Source of the DNA: Rhizobium sp. 007
Lineage (GTDB): Bacteria > Pseudomonadota > Alphaproteobacteria > Rhizobiales > Rhizobiaceae
DNA length: 64,000 nucleotides
Assembly (NCBI RefSeq): GCF_015353075.1
Contig: NZ_CP064187.1
Coordinates: 558,001 to 622,000, forward strand
Reading direction: 5' to 3'
The notes under the pieces: generated by a model
The model's database searches: none
What the model was told of the DNA's origin: nothing
Seen by the model: the letters and a program-made list of their open reading frames with translations, nothing else
In this document: positions 9,305-18,873 of the stretch, in pieces
Layout: each line of letters opens with the position of its first letter
Position numbering within the stretch: the stretch's first letter is position 1
Made by a program: the position numbers and the translations under genes

Positions 9305-10222
9305 TCAATTCGGCCAGATAGCTTCGGCGGCGGCCGAAAGCCCACGGCGCACGGCCGTGTCGGCATCGATGACGGTGTACTTTAGAGACAAGAACTTGAA
9401 GGCCGTTTCATAAAGGCCCTGGAGGCGGCCCGACGCGACGAGCGTGACAGGCGTGTCGTTCGGTGCGTCGAAAAGCGCACCGGCGATTTCAAGCCCGATC
9501 AGAGTGCCGGAAATCCTTGCCTGTGCACCGGCCGCCGTCAATGCGTGAAGAAGCTGGCCCGAGCGGGCGGTAAAGAGAAGGTTCGACGCCATAACAGGCT
9601 GCCTGAAAGCGGCCGAGACTGCCGCTCTGAAGGCGGAATTGTCTGCTTGCGCCTCCTCGGCGCTCGCAACGGCATGCGAGAGGATCGTATGCTTGCTGAT
9701 CGCGTCGAAGAGTTCACCAGTCATGAAGGTCGAAAACCCGATCACTTCGCCGTCCTGAACATGAACCCATTTCGAGTGCGTGCCTGGCATGCAGACGGCC
9801 TGCAATCCCCTGCTGTCGGGGCCAAGTGCGCCAAGCAGCTGTGTTTCCTCTCCGCGCATGACGTCGGGCGATGCCTTGTCGCGCTGGGCAAGGCCGGGGA
9901 GGATACGGACATCCCGGCTTTGGCCCGGAACGGAAACCGCGCCGGTGAGGATCGAGGAGATCGACGCGGGAACGTCGATATAGCCCGCCTCGACCCAGCC
10001 CTGCTTGGCGCCGACCATGCCGCAGGCGATGACCGGCACGTTCTGTGGGACCGAGAGTGCGGCAAGATGCGACGCCAAGACATCGGCAAAGCCGGTCTTG
10101 GCCGCCGTCGTCATGCCTTCGCCGCTGCGGCGTTCGCCGAGAATACTGCCGTCCTTGCCGATCAGCCAGAGCCTGAAACTGCTCGTACCCCAATCCACCG
10201 CGACATAAACGGGATTTGCCAT
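9305..10222 (-). CDS. dgoK: 2-dehydro-3-deoxygalactonokinase
   Basis: A 305-residue sugar-acid kinase that phosphorylates 2-dehydro-3-deoxygalactonate at C6. The N-terminus holds the ATP-binding DWGTSSFRLW motif, and the central region CMPGTHSKWV matches the DgoK family's substrate/phosphate region. Its ATG overlaps the stop codon of the upstream SDR gene (TGATG), evidence of translational coupling. It supplies the substrate of the aldolase encoded immediately downstream. Confidence 0.94.
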   Translation of the reverse strand: MANPVYVAVDWGTSSFRLWLIGKDGSILGERRSGEGMTTAAKTGFADVLASHLAALSVPQNVPVIACGMVGAKQGWVEAGYIDVPASISSILTGAVSVPGQSRDVRILPGLAQRDKASPDVMRGEETQLLGALGPDSRGLQAVCMPGTHSKWVHVQDGEVIGFSTFMTGELFDAISKHTILSHAVASAEEAQADNSAFRAAVSAAFRQPVMASNLLFTARSGQLLHALTAAGAQARISGTLIGLEIAGALFDAPNDTPVTLVASGRLQGLYETAFKFLSLKYTVIDADTAVRRGLSAAAEAIWPN

Positions 10223-10992
10223 CAGAAAATGCCTCCGTCGACAATCAAGGACTGCGCCGTCACCGCGGCCGCGCAGTCGGATGCAAGAAACAGACAAGGG
10301 CCGACGATCGCGTCGCCATGCAGGACCTTCTTCAGGCACTGCCGTTTGATGGTCTGCGCAATGCCTTCTTCGGTCAGCCAGAGCTTCATCTGCCGTTCGG
10401 TCACGATCATGCCCGGTAAGATGCAGTTGACGCGGATATTGTCGGGGCCGAGCTTGCCCGCAAGGCTCTTGGTGAGACCGATCACGGCGGCCTTGGCCGT
10501 GGAATAGGCCGGGAAGTCCGGCATGTTCAGGAGAAAGGCGATCGACGACATGTTTATGATCGCGCCGCCGCCTGCCGCACGCATGGAAGGCGCTACGGCC
10601 TGGGCGGTGAAGAAGACATGGCGGAGGTTTGTCGCCTGGTTGTTGTCCCAGTATTCTTCGGTCACCGTATCGAATTCATGCCGGTCGTCCCAGGCAGCGT
10701 TGTTGACGAGAACGGTGATCGGCCCTGATTGCGCGACCACCGCATCAACCGTCTGCCGGATCGCGCCGATATCGCGAAGATCGGCCTTGAAGAAATGCAC
10801 CGGATGTTCCGAATCGCGGGAAAGCCGCATGGCAAGTTCGCGGCTTTCCGTTTCGGCTATGTCGATGAAGGAAACCTTCGCGCCCTGCCGGGCAAAGCCC
10901 TCGACGATCGCGGCGCCGATGCCGGAGCCGCCACCTGTCACGAGCACGCAACGATCCCTGAATTCCGGAAACTGCGCGACTACGCTCGTCAC
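10222..10992 (-). CDS. SDR-family dehydrogenase, probable galactose 1-dehydrogenase
   Basis: A 256-residue short-chain dehydrogenase. It has the NAD(P)-binding TGGGSGIG motif near the N-terminus, NNAA, the catalytic Ser in NMSSIAF and the YSTAK Tyr/Lys pair, and the C-terminal VDGGIF. I start it at GTG 10992 because GGGAGGA lies six bases upstream; an in-frame ATG at 11013 has no such site. As first gene of the dgoK-dgoA-lactonase operon, oxidation of galactose (or a related aldose such as arabinose or fucose) to its lactone is the most reasonable role; the specific sugar is inference. Confidence 0.88.
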   Translation of the reverse strand: MTSVVAQFPEFRDRCVLVTGGGSGIGAAIVEGFARQGAKVSFIDIAETESRELAMRLSRDSEHPVHFFKADLRDIGAIRQTVDAVVAQSGPITVLVNNAAWDDRHEFDTVTEEYWDNNQATNLRHVFFTAQAVAPSMRAAGGGAIINMSSIAFLLNMPDFPAYSTAKAAVIGLTKSLAGKLGPDNIRVNCILPGMIVTERQMKLWLTEEGIAQTIKRQCLKKVLHGDAIVGPCLFLASDCAAAVTAQSLIVDGGIF

Positions 10993-11015
10993 CGTATCCT
11001 CCCGATTTTCCATTA

Positions 11016-11044
11016 TTTGGAACTCAATTTGACTATGTGGAATT
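11016..11044. promoter_or_regulatory. candidate IclR-type operator between the divergent galactose genes
   Basis: Two similar half-sites, TTTGGAACT (11016-11024) and TGTGGAATT (11036-11044), lie in direct orientation 20 bases apart, about two helical turns. They sit between the divergent SDR and IclR genes. This is a plausible binding site for the adjacent regulator, but no alignment supports it. Confidence 0.35.
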
Positions 11045-11090
11045 ATCTGATTACGCTGCCATTCGTGTCAAGGCCGACGGTAGGCGATCA

Positions 11091-11885
11091 ATGGCTCCAC
11101 GAAAAGATATATCGAGAGAAAGTGAAACGGGGACATTGGGTAAGGCGATGGCGCTGCTCGAGCTCGTGACGCATGCCGAACGTCCAATGCGCTTTACCGA
11201 TATTCTCGCGCTCGTCGGCCAGCCGCGCGGCACGCTGCACCGCCAGCTCGGTCATCTCGTCGAGGAAGGGCTTCTGGAATTCGACGTAGACGGCCGCTAT
11301 GCGCCGGGGTTGCGGCTTCTCGATTTGGCGTCGCGAAGCTGGGCGAAGAATGAGTTCCGGCTGATTGCCGAACCGCACCTGAGGCACCTACAGCAGATGA
11401 GCGGCGAGACGGTCCATCTCGGCGTCCTGCGCGAAACCTCCATTATCTACCTCGACAAGATCGAAGGCCAGCAGTCTATTCGCATGTATTCCCAGATCGG
11501 CAATGCCTCGCCCGTCTATTGCACCGGCGTCGGCAAGGTTGCTCTTTCGATTTTGCCGGATGATGCGCTGGAGACGCTGGTGCGAAGCCTCTCCTTCCAT
11601 AGCTTCACTCCACAGACATTGGTCTCGGCCGAGGCATTGCTGACCGAGGTGGCGGCAATCCGCAAAGCCGGCTTCGCCTTCGACCGCGAGGAGCATGAGC
11701 CGGGTATCCGCTGCGTTGCGGCGCCAATCCGGATGGAGGATGGAAGCTTTACGGGCGGCGTTTCGATCACCGGTCCGGCTTACAGGCTCACGCTTGAGCG
11801 TCTCGAAGAATGGGCTGCACCCTTAAAGCAGACGGCAAAATGCATCGCGGATGCGATGCGCGTCCGTCTCGGCCCGCGCCGATAG
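11091..11885 (+). CDS. IclR-family transcriptional regulator
   Basis: A 264-residue regulator with an N-terminal winged helix-turn-helix (about residues 15-75, MRFTDILALVGQPRGTLHRQ) and a C-terminal IclR effector domain (about 85-260, with GVLRETSIIYLDK, YCTGVGKVAL and GIRCVAAPI). It is divergent from the galactose operon and probably controls it in response to a pathway intermediate. The start is uncertain: GTG at 11037 would add 18 residues, but that would place the putative operator inside the coding region, so I prefer ATG 11091 (AGG about nine bases upstream). Confidence 0.9.
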   Translation: MAPRKDISRESETGTLGKAMALLELVTHAERPMRFTDILALVGQPRGTLHRQLGHLVEEGLLEFDVDGRYAPGLRLLDLASRSWAKNEFRLIAEPHLRHLQQMSGETVHLGVLRETSIIYLDKIEGQQSIRMYSQIGNASPVYCTGVGKVALSILPDDALETLVRSLSFHSFTPQTLVSAEALLTEVAAIRKAGFAFDREEHEPGIRCVAAPIRMEDGSFTGGVSITGPAYRLTLERLEEWAAPLKQTAKCIADAMRVRLGPRR

Positions 11886-12121
11886 CAGCCTACGTGGCGA
11901 TGCAATCGGCTGGACGCTCCCGCAGAGCGCACTTATGATGAGCGCGATATTGAGATTTGGCTGCGAATCACGCCAACTGCGGTAGTTTGTTAAAACGAAT
12001 AGTCTCTTCGGCCATTGTATTTCGGCCAGGTTGTTTTTCATTTCATGCTGGCGCGTGGTTGGCTTGCAGGCACACATCGATCTGAAACGGCGCCGCCGCT
12101 CTTGAGAAGACGAAAAAGTAG

Positions 12122-12853
12122 ATGACAGCACTGTCACGGGCATCTTTCGATGCAGATGGATACATTCAGGAAATCGGGGGCCTGAAGACCCAATTCGATA
12201 TCTTCCGCTTCATGAAGCGCCTGACGGAAGTCTGCCGAAGCCGCGCGTTCATGGTCCTCAACCTGCCGCCGGTCACGTCATTCGAACTGCAAAGCGCGAC
12301 GGTGATCACCAGTTGGCCGGCCGAGCTGCTGGCGCTTTATGATCAGGAAAACCTGCTGGTGAGCAGTCCCGTCATACGCCGCCTGCGCACGTCGTCGGTC
12401 CCCTTTTTCGTCGACGTGACCAAGGGCCATAGGAGGGATGACGGCAAGACTGCGATGGCCGTGGCGCTTTTCGAGCGTTTCAAGATGATGCGCTGCGCCT
12501 TTTTCCCGACGCACGAGCCATCGGGCATGCGCGGCGCAGTCTCGTTCGCCGGTGATCGCGAGCCCTTCGCGTCGGAAGAGATGCGCGATCTTTCCTATAT
12601 CTCGATCCATGTGTTCGACAGGCTTGCCGAAATCCGCAGTCTCGATACGCGCATGACGGATGCGCTGACGGACCGCGAAATCGATTGCTTGAACTGGACG
12701 GCGGCGGGAAAGACCAGTGCGGAAATCGCCGATATCCTCAACCTCTCGGAACATACCGTCAACCACTACCTGAACCGCGCAACGAAGAAGCTCGACACGG
12801 TCAACCGGACGCAGGCGGTCGCCAAGGCACTGCGCATCGGCATCATCAAGTAA
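12122..12853 (+). CDS. LuxR-type transcriptional regulator with autoinducer-binding-like domain
   Basis: A 243-residue regulator. Residues about 20-165 resemble the autoinducer-binding domain of quorum-sensing LuxR proteins (SWPAELLALYDQENLLVSSP aligns with the ligand-pocket Trp/Tyr/Asp region), and residues about 178-240 form a GerE helix-turn-helix (LTDREIDCLNWTAAGKTSAE, then LSEHTVNHYLNRATKKL). No luxI synthase gene lies nearby, so it is a solo regulator in this window. Ligand and targets are unknown. Confidence 0.87.
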   Translation: MTALSRASFDADGYIQEIGGLKTQFDIFRFMKRLTEVCRSRAFMVLNLPPVTSFELQSATVITSWPAELLALYDQENLLVSSPVIRRLRTSSVPFFVDVTKGHRRDDGKTAMAVALFERFKMMRCAFFPTHEPSGMRGAVSFAGDREPFASEEMRDLSYISIHVFDRLAEIRSLDTRMTDALTDREIDCLNWTAAGKTSAEIADILNLSEHTVNHYLNRATKKLDTVNRTQAVAKALRIGIIK

Positions 12854-12916
12854 CCCTGCTGAAAATATTGGCAGTTTGGCTCAAAAGATGGGCAGGGCCG
12901 TGTCTTTCATCCGTTG

Positions 12917-13906
12917 CTACTCTCCGTCGCGTTCCGGCCCGTCGCCCCAATTCGCCCGTCGCGCCCATTTGAAGGTGGCGCCGTCGCGTTTGGAGAAGGT
13001 GCGCTCGCCCGCCGTCCCGTCGCTTTGACAGAGCTTCAGCCGGATCACTCCGCCCGAGCCCTGAGGCGGTGCGATGATGCGGGCCTGGGGAGCCTCGCCT
13101 GCAAAACGGCTTGCGGCGATGAAAATATATTTCTCGTCCTCCCACGGCACGTCCGCATCCTTGACCAAGCGGTGCATTTTCGAGCGGGCGACCCGGCGCG
13201 AAAAATGACACCAATCTGGCCGCGCGAGAGGACAGTCCGATGCATGCGGGCAGGGCGCGATCAGATGCGCCCCTTTTGAGAGCAGTAGGTCACGCGCGGC
13301 GAGGATGCGGTCCCAACCGGCCGGCGTTCCGGGTTCGATGATGACGATCGTGTCGAGCGTCATCGCCCAGAGCTTATCGATCGACGCGTCGATCTGATGC
13401 GGCTCTATCTCATCGAGCACATAGGCGATAGTGACGAGATCGGCGGGCGCAATTTTCGGCAACGCCTTGATAAGATTGCCATCCAGCCATTCCGTCTGAA
13501 GGTCGAGCCGCCCCGAGAGGCTTCTTCCGACGTTGCGGATCGCATCGCTTGCCTCCACCATCACGGCGCTTTTGATCTCCGGCCAGCAGTCGGTGGCCGC
13601 CCAGAGTGCCGAGCCTGGACCAGCCCCGATATCGACCAAATACTCAGGGGCGAAATCAGGCCGGGCTTGCGAAATCATTTGATAGGCGGCGCGGATCGCG
13701 GCATAGGTGGCGGGCAGCCTGGCGGCGAGATAAGCCTTGGCTGCAAGGCTGTCGCTGATGTGGAAACTGCCGTCACGCAGTTCCTGGCGATAGCGGCTGG
13801 AAAGGCGTGCCGCGGCGCGCTTCAGCCCATCGAGCGGCTGGCCCTCCAGCATCTCCTCCACCTGTTCCCGCAAGATCCTTGGCAATTCCATCGCTGTCGC
13901 CCGCAT
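12917..13906 (-). CDS. Rsm22-family small ribosomal subunit methyltransferase-like protein
   Basis: A 329-residue protein of the Rsm22 family, related to mitochondrial ribosome assembly factors. It has a SAM-binding fold starting at YLVDIGAGPGSALWA and the cysteine pattern CPHASDCPL...WCHFS expected to bind an iron-sulfur cluster. The C-terminal part is basic. Start uncertain: ATG 13906 or ATG 13891, neither with a strong ribosome binding site. Whether the bacterial protein methylates RNA is not known. Confidence 0.88.
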   Translation of the reverse strand: MRATAMELPRILREQVEEMLEGQPLDGLKRAAARLSSRYRQELRDGSFHISDSLAAKAYLAARLPATYAAIRAAYQMISQARPDFAPEYLVDIGAGPGSALWAATDCWPEIKSAVMVEASDAIRNVGRSLSGRLDLQTEWLDGNLIKALPKIAPADLVTIAYVLDEIEPHQIDASIDKLWAMTLDTIVIIEPGTPAGWDRILAARDLLLSKGAHLIAPCPHASDCPLARPDWCHFSRRVARSKMHRLVKDADVPWEDEKYIFIAASRFAGEAPQARIIAPPQGSGGVIRLKLCQSDGTAGERTFSKRDGATFKWARRANWGDGPERDGE

Positions 13907-14035
13907 TGATCGATCACGCCATACAGCCGGGTGCGATCCATGCCAAGCGGCATATGAAGCGCTTGCCGATCATCATCTGGCACGAGCCTTGCTTCTTATT
14001 CCGCAGAGGTCCAGAGGGGACTTTGAAAGAGCGCC

Positions 14036-14067
14036 AAAAAAGAACGGCGCCATCGGCAACCCGCCGT
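14036..14067 (-). terminator. strong intrinsic terminator on the minus strand without an annotated upstream gene
   Basis: On the minus strand ACGGCG and CGCCGT (14044-14067) pair around a 12-base loop and are followed by TTCTTTTTT. No protein gene ends here: the nearest minus-strand gene starts beyond it at 13906. It therefore suggests a short non-coding transcript from 14.1-14.3 kb. Confidence 0.5.
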
Positions 14068-14180
14068 CGGCAGCGTAGATGCATGTCTCCTGCATCCGTT
14101 GCCGGCGGCGGTTGTTGCCTTTTTGTAACGGCCCTCCCGGGATGACGCTCCAACCCCGTGGTTTGGGGTGATTTTTCCTC
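14036..14180 (-). ncRNA. candidate small RNA in the rsm22–mrp intergenic region
   Basis: The 486-base gap 13907-14392 holds no convincing protein gene. Within it a minus-strand hairpin GATGCA/TGCATC (14078-14096, loop GGAGACA) precedes the terminator at 14036-14067. On the plus strand another hairpin-plus-T-run (CCCC/GGGG, 14154-14176) could terminate a transcript of the opposite sense. Strand, ends and promoter are inferred; I do not recognise it as a known rhizobial RNA family. Confidence 0.3.
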
Positions 14181-14392
14181 TGGTCATTTCCCCACATTGT
14201 TCTACTTCGGCCTGCATTGCGCCGGGTATCGGGCAGACCGTTGCGGCCATCGGGGCGAAAGCCCGGCGGACCAGATGGCCGCAACGGATTTCGATAGAGC
14301 GCGATTTCCGTTGCCCTTGATGCCGATTTCGTTTGGCGAAGCCGCAGCCCTCCACTATCTACGTCTCTTCAAAGACTATGCGTGAGGGTGGA

Positions 14393-15550
14393 ATGACGGA
14401 CGTCACCAAGGAACAAGTTCTCGAAACGCTGAAGACCGTGCGCGGTCCCGATCTCGAACATAATATCGTCGAGCTCGGCATGGTTTCCGATGTCTTCATT
14501 GCAGACGGCAAGGTCTATTTCTCGATCACCGTTCCGGCCGAGCGAGCCAAGGAGCTTGAGCCGCTGCGTCTCGCGGCCGAACGCGTCATCAAGGAACTGC
14601 CCGGCGTCAAGGGTGCGCTCGTGGCGCTGACCGCCGACAAGAAAGCGGCCCCTGCCTCCGCACCTGCCGCCCGTCCTGCTGCCCATGCCGGGCACGGCCA
14701 TGAAGGCCATGCGCACGCGCCGCAGCAACAGCCGCCGCGCGCCGGCAAGATCGGCGTTCCCGGCATCAAGTCGATCATCGCGGTTGCCTCCGGCAAGGGT
14801 GGCGTCGGCAAGTCGACGACGGCCGTCAATCTCGCGCTCGGCCTACAGGCGAACGGTCTGCGTGTCGGTATTCTCGACGCCGACATCTACGGTCCCTCCA
14901 TGCCGCGCCTTTTGAAGATTTCCGGCCGGCCGACGCAGGTCGACGGCCGCATCATTAATCCGATGGAGAATTACGGCCTCAAGGTCATGTCAATGGGCTT
15001 CCTCGTCGATGAGGAAACTGCGATGATCTGGCGCGGCCCGATGGTGCAATCGGCGCTGCTGCAGATGCTGCGCGAAGTCGCCTGGGGCGAACTCGACGTT
15101 CTTGTCGTCGACATGCCGCCCGGTACCGGCGATGCGCAGCTGACGATGGCCCAGCAGGTGCCGCTCGCCGGCGCCGTCATCGTCTCCACGCCGCAGGACC
15201 TTGCATTGATCGATGCCCGTAAGGGGCTCAATATGTTCCGCAAGGTGGAGGTCCCGGTTCTCGGTATCGTCGAGAACATGAGCTATTTCATCGCGCCCGA
15301 TACCGGCACCCGCTACGACATCTTCGGCCATGGCGGCGCGCGCAGGGAGGCCGAGCGCATTGGCGTGACCTTCCTCGGCGAGGTCCCGCTCACGGTGAGT
15401 ATCCGCGAAACCTCGGATGCCGGCACGCCGCTTGTCGCATCCGAACCGAACGGCATCGTTGCGGGCATCTATCGCGACATCGCTTCGAAGGTGTGGGAAC
15501 AACTCGGCGGCCAGCCGCAGCGCCAGGCGCCGGCGATCATTTTCGAATAG
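14393..15550 (+). CDS. mrp: Mrp/NBP35-family iron-sulfur cluster carrier ATPase
   Basis: A 385-residue P-loop protein of the Mrp/ApbC family that carries Fe-S clusters to client proteins. An N-terminal DUF59/MIP18-like domain (about residues 1-90) is joined by a histidine/alanine-rich linker (GHGHEGHAHAPQQ) to the ATPase domain. The Walker A motif GKGGVGKST is at residues 134-142; DADIYGPSMPRLL and VVDMPPGTGDAQLTM follow. The ATG at 14393 has GAGGGTGGA just upstream. The histidine-rich linker may bind metal, but that is inference. Confidence 0.95.
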   Translation: MTDVTKEQVLETLKTVRGPDLEHNIVELGMVSDVFIADGKVYFSITVPAERAKELEPLRLAAERVIKELPGVKGALVALTADKKAAPASAPAARPAAHAGHGHEGHAHAPQQQPPRAGKIGVPGIKSIIAVASGKGGVGKSTTAVNLALGLQANGLRVGILDADIYGPSMPRLLKISGRPTQVDGRIINPMENYGLKVMSMGFLVDEETAMIWRGPMVQSALLQMLREVAWGELDVLVVDMPPGTGDAQLTMAQQVPLAGAVIVSTPQDLALIDARKGLNMFRKVEVPVLGIVENMSYFIAPDTGTRYDIFGHGGARREAERIGVTFLGEVPLTVSIRETSDAGTPLVASEPNGIVAGIYRDIASKVWEQLGGQPQRQAPAIIFE

Positions 15551-15962
15551 CTGTTTCGGCGCGCCGAATTCCCCAAATTGTGGGGGAAATGTGGTGATAT
15601 CGCCCAGTTCACCTAAGATGACTTGATTATTTCACAGCTTTCCGTCATATGGCCCGCCGTCGCCATGATGGCGGTTTCTGCGGATGCTCGATGATGGCCG
15701 CCCTTGCTTGAAAAGTTTCGGCCAGCCTGCATGTTCGGAGTTATCTTGTCGATCGAAGGATTGGTGACTGCGATGCGGTTGAGCAGAATGCATGGCCGGG
15801 TTCTGACCGGATGCAGCTGGAGTTGTATGAACCTTTTTCCGCGTCCGGTAAGATCGAAGACTATTAGCCTGTACGGCGCCGTGACGGCTGCCATTCCAGT
15901 GAAAGGCTCTCGATGAAAAGCGCAGGCATTGCAGGACGTGCCGGCGGCTGGAGCAACGCCCG
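15551..15962. other. mrp–corA intergenic region, no recognised gene
   Basis: These 412 bases contain only short open frames with no recognisable family, and one weak hairpin (CCCC-AAATTGT-GGGG near 15572) shortly after the mrp stop codon. I see no RNA gene or repeat. Confidence 0.5.
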
Positions 15963-16940
15963 GTGATCACGGCCTATTGTTCAAATTGCAAGTCGGTCGA
16001 AATCCGTGACCTATCGCACGCCGCGGAGTTTCCGGACGATGTGGTATGGATCGATATGCTCGAGCCAACCCGTGAGGAGGAACTCTACGTCGAAAAGATC
16101 GTCGGCATCGAGGTTCCGACCCGCGACGATTTGAAGGATATCGAGCCGTCCGCACGCCTCTATACCGAGAATAATGCGGTCTACATGACGGCTTCGTTGG
16201 TCTGGAAAGCTGAGACAGAGGCGCCGACGCTGACGGATGTTGCCTTCATCCTCGTTGGGAACCGGTTGATCACCATCCGCTACGCTCATCCAAAATCCTT
16301 TGCCCTGTTCATCGCCGCCCTTCATCGCGTGCCGGAAGAGTGGCGCAGCGGTGCCGCTCTCCTTGCCAAGCTGCTCGAGACGATCGCCGACAGGACTGCG
16401 GAAATTCTCGAACTCTCGGTCGCCCGCATCGATGTCCTTTCGACGCACGTTTTCGGCGACCGCGCCAGAAAGGTTCGCAAGCCTTCGAACTATCTCGAGG
16501 AGAAGCTTCGCGATATCGCCGGCCACCACCGCCTTGTCAGCAAGGTGCGCGAAAGCCTCGCCTCGCTCTCACGCCTCATGACCTTCTTCTACACCATCCC
16601 CGCAGTTCAGAAGGACCAGGCGACGAAGGAACTGTCGCGCACCGTCTCGCGCGATATCCAGTCGCTGACGGAGCATGCGTCCTACATCGCCGGAAACATC
16701 ACCTTCCTCCTCGACGCCTCGCTCGGCCTCATCAACATCGAGCAGAACTCGATCATCAAGATCTTCTCGATCGCATCCGTCGTCTTCTTGCCGCCCACCC
16801 TTGTCGCATCCATTTATGGTATGAATTTCGAATTCATGCCGGAACTGCACTGGGTCGCGGGCTATCCCTCTTCGCTGGGCCTGATGGTGATGTCCGCCAT
16901 CATTCCGTTTTTCTTTTTCCGATGGAAAGGCTGGCTCTAA
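15963..16940 (+). CDS. corA: CorA-family magnesium/cobalt transporter
   Basis: A 325-residue divalent cation channel. A large cytoplasmic N-terminal domain is followed by two C-terminal membrane segments; the signature GMN is at residues 286-288 (IYGMNFEFMPEL), and the last helix is followed by the basic tail RWKGWL. The start is GTG at 15963 with GGAG nine bases upstream. kup follows 18 bases downstream in the same direction, so Mg and K uptake genes may be co-transcribed. Confidence 0.94.
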   Translation: MITAYCSNCKSVEIRDLSHAAEFPDDVVWIDMLEPTREEELYVEKIVGIEVPTRDDLKDIEPSARLYTENNAVYMTASLVWKAETEAPTLTDVAFILVGNRLITIRYAHPKSFALFIAALHRVPEEWRSGAALLAKLLETIADRTAEILELSVARIDVLSTHVFGDRARKVRKPSNYLEEKLRDIAGHHRLVSKVRESLASLSRLMTFFYTIPAVQKDQATKELSRTVSRDIQSLTEHASYIAGNITFLLDASLGLINIEQNSIIKIFSIASVVFLPPTLVASIYGMNFEFMPELHWVAGYPSSLGLMVMSAIIPFFFFRWKGWL

Positions 16941-16958
16941 GGAGCCTGTTGTCACTTT

Positions 16959-18857
16959 ATGTCCGACGAAAGCCATTCACACGATCGCCACATGACGCCG
17001 CGCAAACTCTTCTATCTTACGCTCGGCTCCGTCGGCGTCGTCTATGGAGATATCGGTACCAGCCCGCTCTACGCATTCCGCGAAGCGCTGAAGCCGGTCG
17101 CGCACGATGGGATCACCCGTTTCGAGATCATCAGCCTTATCTCGCTGATGCTCTGGGCACTGACGATCATCGTCACCCTCAAATATGTCCTGCTGCTGCT
17201 GCGCGCCGATAACGAAGGCGAGGGCGGCACACTCTCCCTGCTTGCCCTGTTGATGAAGACGGCGAACGGGCACACCGCATTGCTGCTTACACTCGGCATG
17301 GCAGGTGCGGCTCTGTTCCTGGGCGATGCGATGATCACGCCGGCGCTTTCGGTTCTGTCTGCCGTTGAAGGCGTTAAGTTGATGGCCCCGAGCCTGTCGG
17401 CCTACATCGTGCCGATTTCGGCGGCCATTCTTGTCTTGCTGTTCGTTTTCCAATCGCACGGCACCGGCGCCATGGCCCGTTTTTTCGGACCGATCACCGC
17501 GCTCTGGTTCATCGTCATGGCGATTGCCGGCATTTCGCATATCTCCGACGACTACGGGATCTTGGCAGCCTTCAATCCGTATTATGCCGTCAGCTTCCTA
17601 CTCCACGAGGGATTCTTCGGCATCGTTGTTCTGGGTGCGGTCTTCCTGACGGTGACCGGCGCCGAAGCGCTTTACGCCGACCTTGGCCATTTTGGCCGCC
17701 GCCCGATTCAGTGGGCCTGGTTCGCGCTGGTCTTTCCTTCGCTCGCGCTGAACTATCTCGGCCAGGGCGCACTCGTTCTCGGCAATCCGGAGGCGATGTC
17801 CGACCCCTTCTATCTCATGTTCCCGAAGTGGGCGCTGCCTTTTGCCGTCATACTGGCGACGGCTGCAACGATCATCGCCAGCCAGGCGGTCATCACCGGC
17901 GCCTTTTCGCTCGTGCGCCAGGGGATCAACCTCGGTTTCCTGCCGCGCATGGAGATCCTCTTCACATCGGAGACCAATACCGGGCAGATTTTCCTGCCGA
18001 CGGTCAACACAGTGCTCTTCCTGGGCGTCATGTTCCTGGTCATCACGTTCCAGACGTCGGAAGCTCTTGCAACGGCTTACGGCATCTCGGTCACCGGCGC
18101 GATGGTCGTCACCACAATCATGGCCTTCGAATTCGTGCGGACGCGCTGGAACTGGTCGGCTTCGATCGCAACGATCGTTCTGTTGCCGCTGCTTGTGCTG
18201 GAACTGATCTTCCTCGGTGCCAACCTGCTCAAAATCCACGACGGCGGCTATATTCCGATCCTCATCGCCACCGCCTTCATCGTTGTCATGTGGACCTGGC
18301 GCCGCGGCACGGCGCTCCTCATGGAAAAGACCCGCCACACGGATATTCCGCTGCCTTCCTTTGTCAGTTCCATCGAGCGCAAGAGCGATCATTCGCCTGC
18401 CCATGTGCCGGGCACCGCGATTTTCCTCACCAGCGATCCGGAATCGGCCCCCGCAGCCCTGCTTCACAATCTAAAGCACAACCACGTCCTGCATGACCGC
18501 AACGTCATCCTGACGATCCGCACGGTCAACAAGCCGCGCGTTGCGAACTCCGAACGCTACAAGGTCGAGCAGGTTTCCGAGCGCTTCTCGCGTGTCGAAC
18601 TGCTCTTCGGCTTCATGGAAACGCAGAACGTCTCCCAGGCGCTCGCAGCACTTAGAAAGACCGGGCTGAAGTTCGACATCATGACGACCTCCTTCTATCT
18701 CGGCCGGCGCAAGCTGGTGCCGGATGCGAAATCCGGAATGCCTTACTGGCAGGACCGGCTCTATATCGCGCTCGCCAACGCGGCAGCGAACCCCTCCGAC
18801 TACTTCCGTCTTCCGGCGAACCGCGTAGTCGAACTCGGCTCGCACGTCATCATCTGA
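16959..18857 (+). CDS. kup: Kup-family potassium uptake permease
   Basis: A 632-residue low-affinity K+ transporter of the KUP/HAK/KT family. The N-terminus carries the signature [19 protein letters not shown], followed by about twelve hydrophobic segments and a hydrophilic C-terminal domain of about 170 residues (from [12 protein letters not shown]), as expected. Length is normal for the family. It probably forms a two-gene unit with corA. Confidence 0.96.
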   Translation: MSDESHSHDRHMTPRKLFYLTLGSVGVVYGDIGTSPLYAFREALKPVAHDGITRFEIISLISLMLWALTIIVTLKYVLLLLRADNEGEGGTLSLLALLMKTANGHTALLLTLGMAGAALFLGDAMITPALSVLSAVEGVKLMAPSLSAYIVPISAAILVLLFVFQSHGTGAMARFFGPITALWFIVMAIAGISHISDDYGILAAFNPYYAVSFLLHEGFFGIVVLGAVFLTVTGAEALYADLGHFGRRPIQWAWFALVFPSLALNYLGQGALVLGNPEAMSDPFYLMFPKWALPFAVILATAATIIASQAVITGAFSLVRQGINLGFLPRMEILFTSETNTGQIFLPTVNTVLFLGVMFLVITFQTSEALATAYGISVTGAMVVTTIMAFEFVRTRWNWSASIATIVLLPLLVLELIFLGANLLKIHDGGYIPILIATAFIVVMWTWRRGTALLMEKTRHTDIPLPSFVSSIERKSDHSPAHVPGTAIFLTSDPESAPAALLHNLKHNHVLHDRNVILTIRTVNKPRVANSERYKVEQVSERFSRVELLFGFMETQNVSQALAALRKTGLKFDIMTTSFYLGRRKLVPDAKSGMPYWQDRLYIALANAAANPSDYFRLPANRVVELGSHVII

Positions 18858-18873
18858 CACGCTTTCCAAACAG

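Noticed and set aside
12122..12853. Complete quorum-sensing system
   Set aside because: Only a LuxR-type regulator is present; no luxI-like gene lies in the window.
15704..15916. 70-codon frame before corA
   Set aside because: No ribosome binding site, no family and no sign of selection visible; left as intergenic.
16340..17212. Long plus-strand open frame of 290 codons across corA and kup
   Set aside because: It lies in another frame of two well supported transporter genes, is rich in Arg/His/Pro and has no domain; typical shadow frame in G+C-rich DNA.
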